A stretch of DNA of 64,000 bases from Pseudomonas peradeniyensis. Lineage in GTDB: Bacteria > Pseudomonadota > Gammaproteobacteria > Pseudomonadales > Pseudomonadaceae. The position numbers were made by a program, and so were the translations under genes. The stretch covers positions 310,001-374,000 of the forward strand of contig NZ_JABWRJ020000005.1 of assembly GCF_014268935.2 (NCBI RefSeq), in the 5' to 3' direction. Positions 14,601 to 23,083 of this stretch are shown in pieces (position 1 is the first letter of the stretch; each line of letters starts with the position of its first letter). Below the pieces are notes generated by a model that made no database searches, was not told where the DNA came from, and saw only the letters and a program-made list of their open reading frames with translations.

Positions 14601-14727
14601 CCGAACCTGAAACCAAATGCTTCAGCCAGCAAAGCTTGGGAACTATCCTACGCGCTTGCCGGAAGCCGCCGTGTTGTCGGGGAAATACCCCACGGATAAC
14701 TTCACTGGGTCGCCATATCAGGTGACC

Positions 14728-14860
14728 GGGTGTGAGAACCCGACCTGCACTGCCAAGGCTATTGCTTCATGGCAGCCATGCGCGGGCAGACTTCGGTCTG
14801 GCCGGCTTCAGTGCACCGGTTTCTCACCCCGCGTACGGCTGCCACCTTTGTCCGTGAGAA
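14728..14860 (+). ncRNA. Structured leader RNA upstream of the DUF6124-like gene
   Basis: The leader contains nested helices. P1 is GTGAGAA (14732-14738) with TTCTCAC (14821-14827). P2 is TGCAC (14746-14750) with GTGCA (14811-14815). P3 is TGCCA (14751-14755) with TGGCA (14770-14774). P4 is CAGAC-TTCG-GTCTG (14787-14800), with a stable tetraloop. Together they make a branched junction. A second GTGAGAA at 14854-14860 can pair with the same TTCTCAC, excluding P1. This alternative pairing is typical of a switching leader. No Rfam name is claimed. Confidence 0.55.
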
Positions 14861-14901
14861 AGATCGAGATGGCCGCTCCTGTCACGCACTGGAGTTTCAT
14901 C

Positions 14902-15141
14902 ATGAAAAAGATTGTCCCAGACCCACCCCGTCTAGCCCCCGTCATCGCTATCCGCCCGACCCTCACCCGCGAAGAAGCCATGACCGCCGCCGTCGAAGTG
15001 GCCACCGCCATTTCCGATGTCCTCGATATCTACTTCAAGACCGACCCCGGCGAAGCCCAGGACCGTCTGTTCACCGCTAGTGACTACCTCGGCCAGCTGG
15101 CCTGTGCCTTGCTCGAACACAAGCCAGGGGTACAGAAATGA
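14902..15141 (+). CDS. DUF6124-like small protein
   Basis: 79 residues from the ATG that starts MKKIVPDPPRLAPVIAIRPT, the typical opening of a Pseudomonas family (DUF6124) of small cytosolic proteins. The body is predicted helical (TREEAMTAAVEVATAISDVL; TASDYLGQLACALLEHK). A longer open frame upstream covers the structured leader and is not used. Its stop overlaps the start of the DUF3077 gene by 4 nt, so the two are translated together. Function is unknown to me. Confidence 0.75.
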   Translation: MKKIVPDPPRLAPVIAIRPTLTREEAMTAAVEVATAISDVLDIYFKTDPGEAQDRLFTASDYLGQLACALLEHKPGVQK

Positions 15142-15377
15142 CCAACGCACGTACCGCAGGCCGGACCCGCTGCATGGACCTGTTCAAGGTCGAGCCGGGC
15201 ATTCCCTTCGCGGATGCCTTCAGCGAGTTGTCGGTGCTGCTTGGCTGCATTCGCCACCTCACCTGCGAGGCCGAGATGGAAGGCGACCTGATGGCGGGCA
15301 GCGCAGCGCGCATGTTGAGCGCCATGGCCAAGGCGTTGATTGATGATATGGAGTTGGGGTTGAACCGCTGCGGTTGA
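15138..15377 (+). CDS. DUF3077 family protein
   Basis: 79 residues. The core EPGIPFADAFSELSVLLGCI, followed by an EAEMEGD turn and a C-terminal helix with ARMLSAMAKALIDDMEL, matches DUF3077. This small helical family is common and multi-copy in Pseudomonas and usually paired with the gene type found just upstream. Start overlaps the preceding stop by 4 nt. Role unknown; the shared structured leader suggests post-transcriptional control of the pair. Confidence 0.8.
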   Translation: MTNARTAGRTRCMDLFKVEPGIPFADAFSELSVLLGCIRHLTCEAEMEGDLMAGSAARMLSAMAKALIDDMELGLNRCG

Positions 15378-15385
15378 TCCAATGG

Positions 15386-15459
15386 CCCTTTCGCGGCACA
15401 AGGCCGCTCCTACAGGTGACCGCGCGCCCCTGTAGGAGCGGCCTTGTGTCGCGAAAGGG
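15386..15459. repeat. REP doublet (inverted pair)
   Basis: CCCTTTCGCGGCACAAGGCC ... TACAG faces CTGTAGGAGCGGCCTTGTGT ... CGCGAAAGGG across about 15 nt. It sits between the DUF3077 gene and the convergent outer-membrane efflux gene. The remainder of 15460-15567 shows nothing further. Confidence 0.85.
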
Positions 15460-15567
15460 CTGCAAAGCAGCCCCGGCAGGCCCAAGCCGGACGCCAATTC
15501 TCAACACCTTGAAAGGGATGACGCTGAACACGCTGTCGTGGGCGCGGCCCCCGCGATTGCCAATACC

Positions 15568-16935
15568 TTACCCGCGCAGATCACTCGGCAGGAAATCCCG
15601 CTCCGGCTCGTAATCCAGCTTCAGATACCCCGCCAGCTCGCGCAGGTCATCCGGGCTCAGGCTGCCGGCCTGCTGCTTGAGCCGCAGGCTGTCGACGATG
15701 TAGGCATAGCGCGAGACGTTGTAGTCGCGCACCGCGTTGTACAGGTCGCGCTGCGCATCGAGGATATCGACGATGTTGCGACTGCCCACCTCATACCCTG
15801 CCTCGGTCGCCCGCAACGAGCCCTGGCTGGAGACAATGCTCTGGCGTCGCGCACGCACCTGCTCGACATCGCTGACCACCGCGCGGAAAGCGTTGCGCGA
15901 ACCTTCCAGCACCTCGCGCTCGAGGCTGGTGCGGCCGTACTCGGTGCGCGCCAGCTCATGGGTGGCCTGGCGCACCCGCGCGCTGGTGCCGCCGCCGCTG
16001 AACAGCGGCAGCTTCATCTGCACCATCACCGAACTGTCGCGCTGGTTGCCGGAGCGCTGGCCGAAGTGCGCGCTGGAGTCCATCAGGTCGCTGTCGCCCT
16101 CGGCGTAGCCCATGGCCAGGTTGAAGGTCGGCAGGTGATCGGCCTTGCTGCTGCGCAGGGTCTGGCCGGCCTGGCTGACGGCGGCCTGGCTGGCGCGCAG
16201 GCGCAGGTTCTGCGCCATGGCCTGTTCGACCCAGGCCTCGGCGCGCTCGGGCACCGGCGCCTGCACCGGCAGGCTGTGGCGGATCCCGGCCAATGCCGGT
16301 TGCGCCTGGCCAGTCAGGCGCATCAGCGCCTGGTAGGCGTCTTCGCTGCGGCGCTGGCTGTCGATCAGGTTGGCGCTGGCGCGGTCGAAGCTGGCCTGGG
16401 CCGAGAGCATGTCGTTCTGATCCGACAGACCGGCGTCGTAGCTCAGCCGGGTCTGCTGCAACTGGCGGTCGAAGGCGCGCAGTTCGGCCTTGGCGGTGGC
16501 CAGGTTGTCCTCGGCCAACAGGGTGTCGAAGTAGCTGCTGGCGGTGTCGAGGATCAGCTGCTGCTGGAACGCCGAGAAGTCCAGTTCGGCCTGTTCGTTC
16601 TCGGACTGCGCGGCCTTGAAGTCGAACCAGCGGCTGAGGTCGAACAACGGCTGGTCGAGGCTCAGGCGGTACAGGCTGCCGCTGCGCTGTTCGACCTGGC
16701 GGCGGTCGCTGCGCACGTCGCCGGCCTCGGCATCCAGGGCCACCTGCGGCAGCAGGCGGGCGCGGGCCAGGGGCACGGCCTCGCGGCGGGCCAGGTAGTT
16801 CTCGCGGGCGGCGGCCATGTCGCTATTGTGCTCGACCACCTGGGCGTACACCGACATCAGTGTCGCACGCTCGGCGGCAACGGCCTGGGCCAGGGGCGCC
16901 AGGAGCAGCAGGGGCAGAAGGGTCTTACGTAGCAT
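15568..16935 (-). CDS. TolC-family outer membrane efflux protein
   Basis: 455 residues. A signal peptide (MLRKTLLPLLLLAPLAQAVA) is cleaved near residues 20-22. Two outer-membrane efflux protein repeats follow, with the long alpha-helical coiled regions typical of TolC channels (for example LAEDNLATAKAELRAFDRQL) and a strand motif (FNLAMGYAEGDSD). There is no N-terminal lipobox Cys. It forms the outer-membrane exit duct of the RND pump encoded just upstream; the gap to the RND gene is 78 nt. An upstream extension of the frame is not used because it lacks a ribosome-binding site. Confidence 0.88.
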   Translation of the reverse strand: MLRKTLLPLLLLAPLAQAVAAERATLMSVYAQVVEHNSDMAAARENYLARREAVPLARARLLPQVALDAEAGDVRSDRRQVEQRSGSLYRLSLDQPLFDLSRWFDFKAAQSENEQAELDFSAFQQQLILDTASSYFDTLLAEDNLATAKAELRAFDRQLQQTRLSYDAGLSDQNDMLSAQASFDRASANLIDSQRRSEDAYQALMRLTGQAQPALAGIRHSLPVQAPVPERAEAWVEQAMAQNLRLRASQAAVSQAGQTLRSSKADHLPTFNLAMGYAEGDSDLMDSSAHFGQRSGNQRDSSVMVQMKLPLFSGGGTSARVRQATHELARTEYGRTSLEREVLEGSRNAFRAVVSDVEQVRARRQSIVSSQGSLRATEAGYEVGSRNIVDILDAQRDLYNAVRDYNVSRYAYIVDSLRLKQQAGSLSPDDLRELAGYLKLDYEPERDFLPSDLRG

Positions 16936-17013
16936 GTCGTTTCTCTTTATTCGGGCCGGCCGCTCCCAGGGGCAGCCGGTCACGGCTGCCACAGGGGAGG
17001 GCGGGCTAAAGGG

Positions 17014-20000
17014 TCAGGCCGGCTGGGTGTAGGCGGCCAGTTCCTGCAGGCGTGGGTCTTCGCTGGCGCGGTGGTCCTTGGCCAGCAGCGAGTACACGGT
17101 GGGCAGGATGAACAGGGTGAACAGCGTGCCGACCAGCATGCCGATGACGATCACCAGGCCCAGGCTGAAGCGGCTGTGGGCACCGGCGCCGCTGGCCAGC
17201 AGCAGCGGGACCAGGCCCACCACCATGGCCGCGGTGGTCATCAGGATCGGCCGCAGGCGGATCTGCGCGGCGCGCTCGATGGCCGTGCGGCGGTCGAGCT
17301 GGTCGGCCTGCTGCAGCTCATTGGCGAACTCGACCATGAGGATGCCGTGCTTGCTGATCAGGCCGACCAGGGTCACCAGGCCGATCTGCGTGTAGATGTT
17401 CACCGTGGCGTAGCCCAGGTACAGCGGGATCAGCGCGCCGCACACCGACATCGGCACGCTGACCAGGATCACCAGCGGGTCGCGCAGGCTTTCGAACTGC
17501 GCCGCCAGCACCAGGTAGATGACCAGGATGGCGAAGATGAACGTCACCACCAGGGCGCTGCCCTCCTGGACGAACTGGCGGGCATCGGACAGCCAGTCAT
17601 GGCTGAAACCGGTGGGCAGGGCATTGGCCTGGGCGGCGAGGAACTGCACCGCGTCGCCAATGCTCACGCCCGGCGCCGGCACCGCCTGCAGGGTGGCCGA
17701 GTTGAGCTGGTTGAACTGGGTCAGCTTGTTGGGCTCGATCGACATGTCGAAGCTGACCAGGGTCGACAGCGGCACCTGGGCGCCGTTGGCGGCCTTGACG
17801 TACTGGCCGACCAGCATCTCCGCCGACAGGCGCTGGGCCCGTGCCACCTGCGGGATCACGTCGTAGGAGCGGCCGTCGAGGGCGAAGCGGTTGACGTAGT
17901 TCTCGCCCACCAGCACCGCCAGGGCGTCGCCGATGGCCTGCATGCTGATGCCCAGGTCGTTGGCCTTGCTGCGGTCGATGTTGATGTTGACCAGCGGGCT
18001 GTTGAAGTCCAGGTCGCTGTCGACCACGGCGAACAGGCCGCTGGCCATGGCCGCCTGCTTGATCTTGTCCATGGCGTCGAACACCACGCGGTGGTCCTGG
18101 GAGCTCTGGATCACCATCTGCACCGGCAGGCCGCCGGTGGAGCCGGGCAGCGGCGGCAGCTGGAAGGCGAAGATGGCCACGCCCTCGATCTCGCCCACGG
18201 CTTTCTGGATCTCGGCCTGCAACTGGTCGGCGCTGCGCTGGCGCTTTTCCCAGGTGCTCAGGTTGGCGCCGCCGAACGCGGTGCGCGGGCCGTCGTTGCC
18301 GTTGACCACCCAGGTGATGTCGGTTTCCGGGAAGGTGGCGAACAGGCGGTCCATGCGGTGCGCGTACATCTCGGTGTAGTCGATGTTGGCGTACTGCGGG
18401 GCCTTGGCCACCGCCAGCACCTGGGCCTGGTCCTCGACCGGCGCCAGCTCGCGCTGGGCGCCGAGGTAGAGGATCGGCAGGCTGACGAAGACGCCTGCGG
18501 CAATCGCCAGGGTCAGCCAGCGGTGGTGCAGGGACACGTCCAGCACACGCCCGTAGCCCTTGCCCAGCCACTGGAAGAAGCGCTCGGCGCCACGGGCCAT
18601 CGGCCCTTCGCTGGCCTGGCGGTTGAGCAGGAAGGCGCTCATCACCGGCGACAGGGTCAGCGCCACTACGCCGGACACCACCACGGCGCCGGCGAGGGTG
18701 AAGGCGAACTCCTTGAACAGCGCGCCGGTCAGCCCGCCCATCAGGCCGATCGGGGCGTACACCGCGGCCAGGGTCAGGGTCATGGCGATCACCGGGCCTG
18801 CGATCTCGCGGGCACCGACCAGCGCCGCCTGCAAGGGCGACTTGCCTTCCTCGATATGGCGGTGGACGTTCTCCACCACGACGATGGCGTCGTCCACCAC
18901 CAGGCCGATGGCCAGGACCATCGACAGCAGGGTCAGCAGGTTGATGCTGAAACCGAACAGACTCATGATCGCCGCCGCGCCGATCAGCGACAGCGGGATG
19001 GTCACCAGCGGGATCAGCACGCTGCGCAGCGAGCCGAGGAACAGGAAGATCACCACGGCGACGATCACCACCGCCTCGATCAGGGTCTTGACCACCTCGT
19101 CGATGGACGCCTGGATGAAGCGCGCCACCTCGAACACGATGTTGGCGGTCATGCCCGGCGGCATGGTCTCGCGGATCTGCGGCATCATCTCCTGCACCGC
19201 GCCGACGATGGTCAGCGGGTTGCCGGCGGGGGTGGCGTGCAGGCCGATGAACACCGCCGGCTCGCCGTCCATGATGCCGCTGGTGTCGTAGGAGGTGGCG
19301 CCGAGCTCGGCGGTGCCGATGTCGCTCAGGCGGATCAGCGTGTCGCCGTCGCGGCGCACCACCATCTGGCGGAACTGGTCGACGCTGGTCAGGTCGGTGT
19401 TGATGTTGATGTTGGCCGAGACGTACTGGCCCTTGGTCTGCCCGGGGGCGGCCTGGAAGTTGTTCTGGCGGATGGCCTCGGCCACGTCGCTGGCCGACAG
19501 GTTGCGCGCGGCCATGCGCGCCGGGTCCAGCCACAGGCGCATGGCCAGCTTCTGGCCGCCGAGGATCTGCGCCTCGGCCACGCCGTCGATGGCCGCCACG
19601 CGTGGCTGCACCACCCGTGAGATGTAGTCGGTGATCGCCGGCAGGCCGATGTCCTTGCTCGAGAAGCCGATGTAGATCACTGCCGTGCCTTCACCGGAGG
19701 ACTTGGCTACCACCGAGTCGTAGGCGCCTTCAGGCAGGCGGTACTTGACCTGGTTGACGGCGGCCATGATCTCGGTGAGGGCCTTGTTGGAGTCGGCGTT
19801 GAGCTTCAGGCGCACGCTGATGACGCTCTTGCCCTGGGTCGAGGTCGAGCTCAGGTAGTCGACGCCGTCGACCGAGGCCACGGCTTGCGAGATGGGCTGG
19901 GTGACGAAGCCCTGCATCAGCTGCGAGCGGGCGCCGGGGTATTCGGTGGTGATGGTGATGGTCGCGCTTTCCAGCTGTGGGTACTGGCGGATCGGCAGGT

Positions 20001-20091
20001 TCAGCAGCGCCAGCAGGCCAAGCATGACGATCATCGCGCAGACCACCAGGGTCAGTACCGGGCGGCGGATGAACAGGTCGGTGAATTTCAT
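17014..20091 (-). CDS. RND efflux transporter, HAE1 family inner membrane pump
   Basis: 1025 residues, 12 predicted membrane helices and two large periplasmic loops. It opens with MKFTDLFIRRPVLTLVVCAM, and PIRQYPQLESATITI is typical of HAE1 pumps. Proton-relay acidic pair and helix motif in TM4: LLTLLSMVLAIGLVVDDAIV, with the neighbouring ENVHRHIEEG. It exports drugs or lipophilic compounds using the proton gradient. Gene order adaptor, pump, outer-membrane channel is that of several Mex-type systems; I cannot decide which (MexPQ-OpmE-like is possible). No TetR or MarR regulator is adjacent. Confidence 0.92.
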   Translation of the reverse strand: MKFTDLFIRRPVLTLVVCAMIVMLGLLALLNLPIRQYPQLESATITITTEYPGARSQLMQGFVTQPISQAVASVDGVDYLSSTSTQGKSVISVRLKLNADSNKALTEIMAAVNQVKYRLPEGAYDSVVAKSSGEGTAVIYIGFSSKDIGLPAITDYISRVVQPRVAAIDGVAEAQILGGQKLAMRLWLDPARMAARNLSASDVAEAIRQNNFQAAPGQTKGQYVSANININTDLTSVDQFRQMVVRRDGDTLIRLSDIGTAELGATSYDTSGIMDGEPAVFIGLHATPAGNPLTIVGAVQEMMPQIRETMPPGMTANIVFEVARFIQASIDEVVKTLIEAVVIVAVVIFLFLGSLRSVLIPLVTIPLSLIGAAAIMSLFGFSINLLTLLSMVLAIGLVVDDAIVVVENVHRHIEEGKSPLQAALVGAREIAGPVIAMTLTLAAVYAPIGLMGGLTGALFKEFAFTLAGAVVVSGVVALTLSPVMSAFLLNRQASEGPMARGAERFFQWLGKGYGRVLDVSLHHRWLTLAIAAGVFVSLPILYLGAQRELAPVEDQAQVLAVAKAPQYANIDYTEMYAHRMDRLFATFPETDITWVVNGNDGPRTAFGGANLSTWEKRQRSADQLQAEIQKAVGEIEGVAIFAFQLPPLPGSTGGLPVQMVIQSSQDHRVVFDAMDKIKQAAMASGLFAVVDSDLDFNSPLVNINIDRSKANDLGISMQAIGDALAVLVGENYVNRFALDGRSYDVIPQVARAQRLSAEMLVGQYVKAANGAQVPLSTLVSFDMSIEPNKLTQFNQLNSATLQAVPAPGVSIGDAVQFLAAQANALPTGFSHDWLSDARQFVQEGSALVVTFIFAILVIYLVLAAQFESLRDPLVILVSVPMSVCGALIPLYLGYATVNIYTQIGLVTLVGLISKHGILMVEFANELQQADQLDRRTAIERAAQIRLRPILMTTAAMVVGLVPLLLASGAGAHSRFSLGLVIVIGMLVGTLFTLFILPTVYSLLAKDHRASEDPRLQELAAYTQPA

Positions 20092-20127
20092 GGTGCTACA
20101 GGTCCTTTTCAGTGGCACGCAAACCCA

Positions 20128-21231
20128 TTACTGCTGGGCCAGGTCCGGCTTGCGCGTGGTGCTGGCGGCCAGGGTGTCGTCGGTGACCCGCACCGGCATG
20201 CCGTTGCTCAGGCGAATCTGCCCGGACACCACCACGCGGTCGCCCGGGGTCAGCGCATCGAGCACCACCACGCGGTCGTCGCGGCGCGCACCCAGCTTGA
20301 CGAACACCTGCTCCACGCGCAGCGCGCCGTCCTTCTCGCGCAGCACGTACAGCGAGTTGCCGTAGGCGCTGTAGCTGATCGCCGTTTCCGGCACGCTGAG
20401 CACGTCGGCGTGGCTCGGCAGCTCGATGCTGACGTTGGCGAACATGCCCGGCTTGAGTTGCTGGCCGGGGTTGTCGAGGGTCGCCTGCACCTGCATGGAG
20501 CGGGCGCCCGGGTCAATCTGCGGCTCCAGGGTGGTCACCGCGGCGACGAAGCGCTGCTGCGGCCAGGCATCGACCTTGAGGGTGATGGACTGGCCCGCCT
20601 GCAGGGCGGCGGCGGACTGCTCGGGCAGCGGGAAGTTGACGTGCAGGCGCGACAGTTCGGTGAGGGTCACCAGGCTGTCGCCGGGGCTGACGTACTGGCC
20701 GAGGTTGACCTTGCGGATGCCCAGCACGCCGGCGAACGGGGCGCGGATGGTCTTCTGCGCGATCTGCGCCTGGACCTGGGCGATCTCGCCAAGCAACTGG
20801 TCGTAGTTGGCCTGGGCCTGGTCCAGCTGGGCCTGGGTGGAGGCCAGCGGCAGGACCTTGCGCGTGCGCTCCAGGGCCAGCTTGGCGTTCTTGGCCTGGG
20901 CCTGCAGCTTGGCCAGCTCGCCGCGCTCGGGCGCGTCGTTGAGCTTGACCAGCACTTGGCCTGCGGCCACGGCCTTGCCGGCGGTGAACTCCAGCGCGGT
21001 GATGCGCCCGCCGACTTCCGGCGAGACATTGACCTGGTGCACCGCCTCCAGGGTGCCGACGGCGCTGAGCACCTGCGGCATCGGGCCGGACTGCACCCGG
21101 GCGACCGCCACCGGGGTGGCGTTGGCCTGGGCGGCGGGGGCGTCGTTGGCCATCACCGCCGGGGCGGGCAGCAGGGCCATGGTCAGCAGCGACAGCGAGG
21201 CGCCGGCGGCGATCCAGTAGCGATTGTTCAT
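20128..21231 (-). CDS. RND efflux periplasmic adaptor (membrane fusion protein)
   Basis: 367 residues. N-terminal signal or anchor (SLSLLTMALLPAPAVMA). The lipoyl/barrel-sandwich halves surround a helical hairpin: VSPEVGGRITALEFTAGKAV, the hairpin TQAQLDQAQANYDQLLGEIA, then KTIRAPFAGVLGIRKVNLGQ. The beta-barrel and membrane-proximal domains follow. It links the inner-membrane pump to the TolC-like channel. Its start overlaps the stop of the FrnE/DsbA-like gene by 4 nt (ATGA), and the pump gene begins 36 nt after its stop. Confidence 0.9.
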   Translation of the reverse strand: MNNRYWIAAGASLSLLTMALLPAPAVMANDAPAAQANATPVAVARVQSGPMPQVLSAVGTLEAVHQVNVSPEVGGRITALEFTAGKAVAAGQVLVKLNDAPERGELAKLQAQAKNAKLALERTRKVLPLASTQAQLDQAQANYDQLLGEIAQVQAQIAQKTIRAPFAGVLGIRKVNLGQYVSPGDSLVTLTELSRLHVNFPLPEQSAAALQAGQSITLKVDAWPQQRFVAAVTTLEPQIDPGARSMQVQATLDNPGQQLKPGMFANVSIELPSHADVLSVPETAISYSAYGNSLYVLREKDGALRVEQVFVKLGARRDDRVVVLDALTPGDRVVVSGQIRLSNGMPVRVTDDTLAASTTRKPDLAQQ

Positions 21232-21881
21232 TGTGCGGCTCCTTGTGCCTGGTTCTGGTTGGCACGGACCTGGATGAAGGTCTGGCGCAGTTGCTCGAGG
21301 CTCAGGGCGCCGGGGACCAGGTAGCGGCCATCGATCACCAGGCTGGGCACCGAGCTGATGCCCAGGCGGCGGCCCAGGGCCAGTTCTTCATCGAGCATCT
21401 GCGGCGCCTGCTGGTCGAATGCCGTGGCGAAGGCCTGCGGGTCGAAGCCGGCCTCGGCGGCCACCGCCAGCACGGTGGCGCGATCGCCGATGTTGCGGGC
21501 CTGCACCAGGTGGGCTTCCTGCAGGCGGTCGAACATGCGCTCGTGGCCTTCGTTGCCGCCCAGCGCCTTGGCGGTCTGGCAGGCGAGGCCTGCGAGCAGG
21601 CCGGTGGGGTATTCGAAGTCCTGTTGGCGCATGGCTTCGATGTTGATGCGCTTGACGTCCTCGGCGCGCGAGCACGACAGCCAATGGCTGAGGATGGTTT
21701 CCTTGGCCTTGGGCATCGAGCCGAAGCGCTCGACCATCGCCTCGCGGCTGGTCTGCAGGATGAAGCTGCGGTGCTGGATGTCCAGGTTGAGTTCGTCCTG
21801 CAGTTGCTTGAGGCGCGGGGCGAGGACGAAGCACCAGCCACAGACGACATCGTGGAAGAATTCGACTTTCAGGGGTGACAT
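21228..21881 (-). CDS. DsbA-family oxidoreductase, FrnE-like
   Basis: 217 residues without a signal peptide, so cytosolic. The thioredoxin-like active site is CGWC (FFHDVVCGWCFVLAPRL), the helical insertion fills the middle, and the cis-Pro loop is SSVPSLVIDGRYLVPG. FrnE-like proteins act as dithiol oxidoreductases or isomerases. It is unusual as the first gene of an efflux operon: the adaptor ATG overlaps its stop by 4 nt. It could use thiol chemistry on the compound exported by the pump, but that is inference. The rest of the family is usually a single gene. Confidence 0.82.
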   Translation of the reverse strand: MSPLKVEFFHDVVCGWCFVLAPRLKQLQDELNLDIQHRSFILQTSREAMVERFGSMPKAKETILSHWLSCSRAEDVKRINIEAMRQQDFEYPTGLLAGLACQTAKALGGNEGHERMFDRLQEAHLVQARNIGDRATVLAVAAEAGFDPQAFATAFDQQAPQMLDEELALGRRLGISSVPSLVIDGRYLVPGALSLEQLRQTFIQVRANQNQAQGAAQ

Positions 21882-22042
21882 GGCAGTGATCCGGTTTCAG
21901 GGAGGGATGGCCGCACTATCCACAGCGCCCCGGCAAGAAAAAAGCGACAAAAGTGCCGCAAACCCTCTCATCCCCTTCATCGATGGCCGCCCGGCCCGGC
22001 CGCGAGCGGGTAGAATGGCGCTTTTGCCTGACCGTAGCCGAC

Positions 22043-22972
22043 ATGAGCCCAGCCATCGCCACCCTCGAGCAGCACCTGCTCGCCGCCCTCGATCCCGCCC
22101 CACAGGAGACCCGCCGCCTGTTCCATGGCCGTGGCCGTTGCTGGCCGGGGCTTGAGCAGATCACCGTCGATTGGCTCGATGGCGTGCTGCTGGTGGCGCT
22201 GTTCCGCGAGCCGCCCGAGGGCCAGCTGGCGGAGCTGGAAGCGATGCTGATGGCGCTGGCCGAACGTCCGCAGTGGACCGGCCAGGCCATCCTGATGCAG
22301 CACCGCTACCTGCCGGACAGCCCCGGCCAGTGGTTGTGGGGCGAGCCGTGCCAGCAGCGCGAAGTGGTCGAGGATGGCCTGAAGTACCTGCTCGACCTGG
22401 GCGTGCGCCAGAACAACGGCCTGTTCCTCGACATGCGTTACGGCCGACGCTGGGTACGCGAGCAGGCGGCCGGCAAGCGCGTGCTCAACCTGTTCGCCTA
22501 CACCTGCGGCTTTTCGGTGGCGGCCATCGCCGGCGGCGCCGAGCAGGTGGTCAACCTGGACATGGCCAAGTCGGCGCTGTCCCGGGGCCGCGACAACCAC
22601 CGGCTCAACGGCCATGACGCCTCGCGGGTCGCGTACCTGGGGCATGAGCTGTTCAAGTCGTGGGGCAAGGTGCGCAAGTACGGGCCGTACGACCTGATCA
22701 TCATCGATCCGCCGACCTTCCAGCGCGGCAGCTTCGTGCTGACCCAGGACTACGCCAAGATCCTCCGGCGTTTGCCGGAGTTGCTGAACGAAGGCGGCAC
22801 GGTGCTGGCCTGCGTCAACGATCCGGGGATCGGACCGCAGTTTCTCATCGAGGGGATGGCCGAGCAGGCGCCCGGTCTGGCGTTTGTCGAGCGGCTGGAG
22901 AATCCGCCGGAGTTTCCGGATGCGGATCCGGAGGGTGGCCTGAAGGCGCTGGTGTTTCGCCAGCAGGCCTGA
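22043..22972 (+). CDS. Class I SAM-dependent methyltransferase (RlmI/RlmL-like)
   Basis: 309 residues from the ATG at 22043. The open frame extends 30 codons upstream across a low-complexity promoter-like area. SAM-binding motif I is VLNLFAYTCGFSVAAIAGGA, acidic motif II is VVNLDMAKSALSRGR, and catalytic motif IV DLIIIDPPTFQRGSF is of the DPP type seen in RNA and nucleobase methyltransferases. These features resemble the C-terminal catalytic half of RlmI/RlmL 23S rRNA methyltransferases, without a PUA or THUMP domain. It probably modifies RNA, but the target is unknown. A REP doublet follows the stop. Confidence 0.8.
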   Translation: MSPAIATLEQHLLAALDPAPQETRRLFHGRGRCWPGLEQITVDWLDGVLLVALFREPPEGQLAELEAMLMALAERPQWTGQAILMQHRYLPDSPGQWLWGEPCQQREVVEDGLKYLLDLGVRQNNGLFLDMRYGRRWVREQAAGKRVLNLFAYTCGFSVAAIAGGAEQVVNLDMAKSALSRGRDNHRLNGHDASRVAYLGHELFKSWGKVRKYGPYDLIIIDPPTFQRGSFVLTQDYAKILRRLPELLNEGGTVLACVNDPGIGPQFLIEGMAEQAPGLAFVERLENPPEFPDADPEGGLKALVFRQQA

Positions 22973-22983
22973 GACAGGACTCT

Positions 22984-23072
22984 TGTAGGAGCGGGCTTGT
23001 CCCGCGATGGCGTCAGAACAGGCAACATCATTGCTTGGTCTGACGCCATCGCGGGACAAGCCCGCTCCTACA
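22984..23072. repeat. REP doublet with perfect long arms
   Basis: An inverted repeat of about 34 bp per arm (TGTAGGAGCGGGCTTGTCCC and onward through GATGGCGTCAGA) around a 20-nt loop. It is the longest perfect REP palindrome in the window and lies between convergent genes, so it could serve as a bidirectional terminator. Confidence 0.85.
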
Positions 23073-23083
23073 GCGGACGTTGG

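Noticed and set aside
14617..14901. Upstream extension of the DUF6124-like gene
   Set aside because: It would translate the structured leader. The family starts at MKKIVPDPP, and the extension has no protein-like pattern.
17071..19620. 849-codon open frame opposite the RND pump gene
   Set aside because: Same effect: the His/Gln/Asp-rich translation mirrors the pump codons and has no signature.
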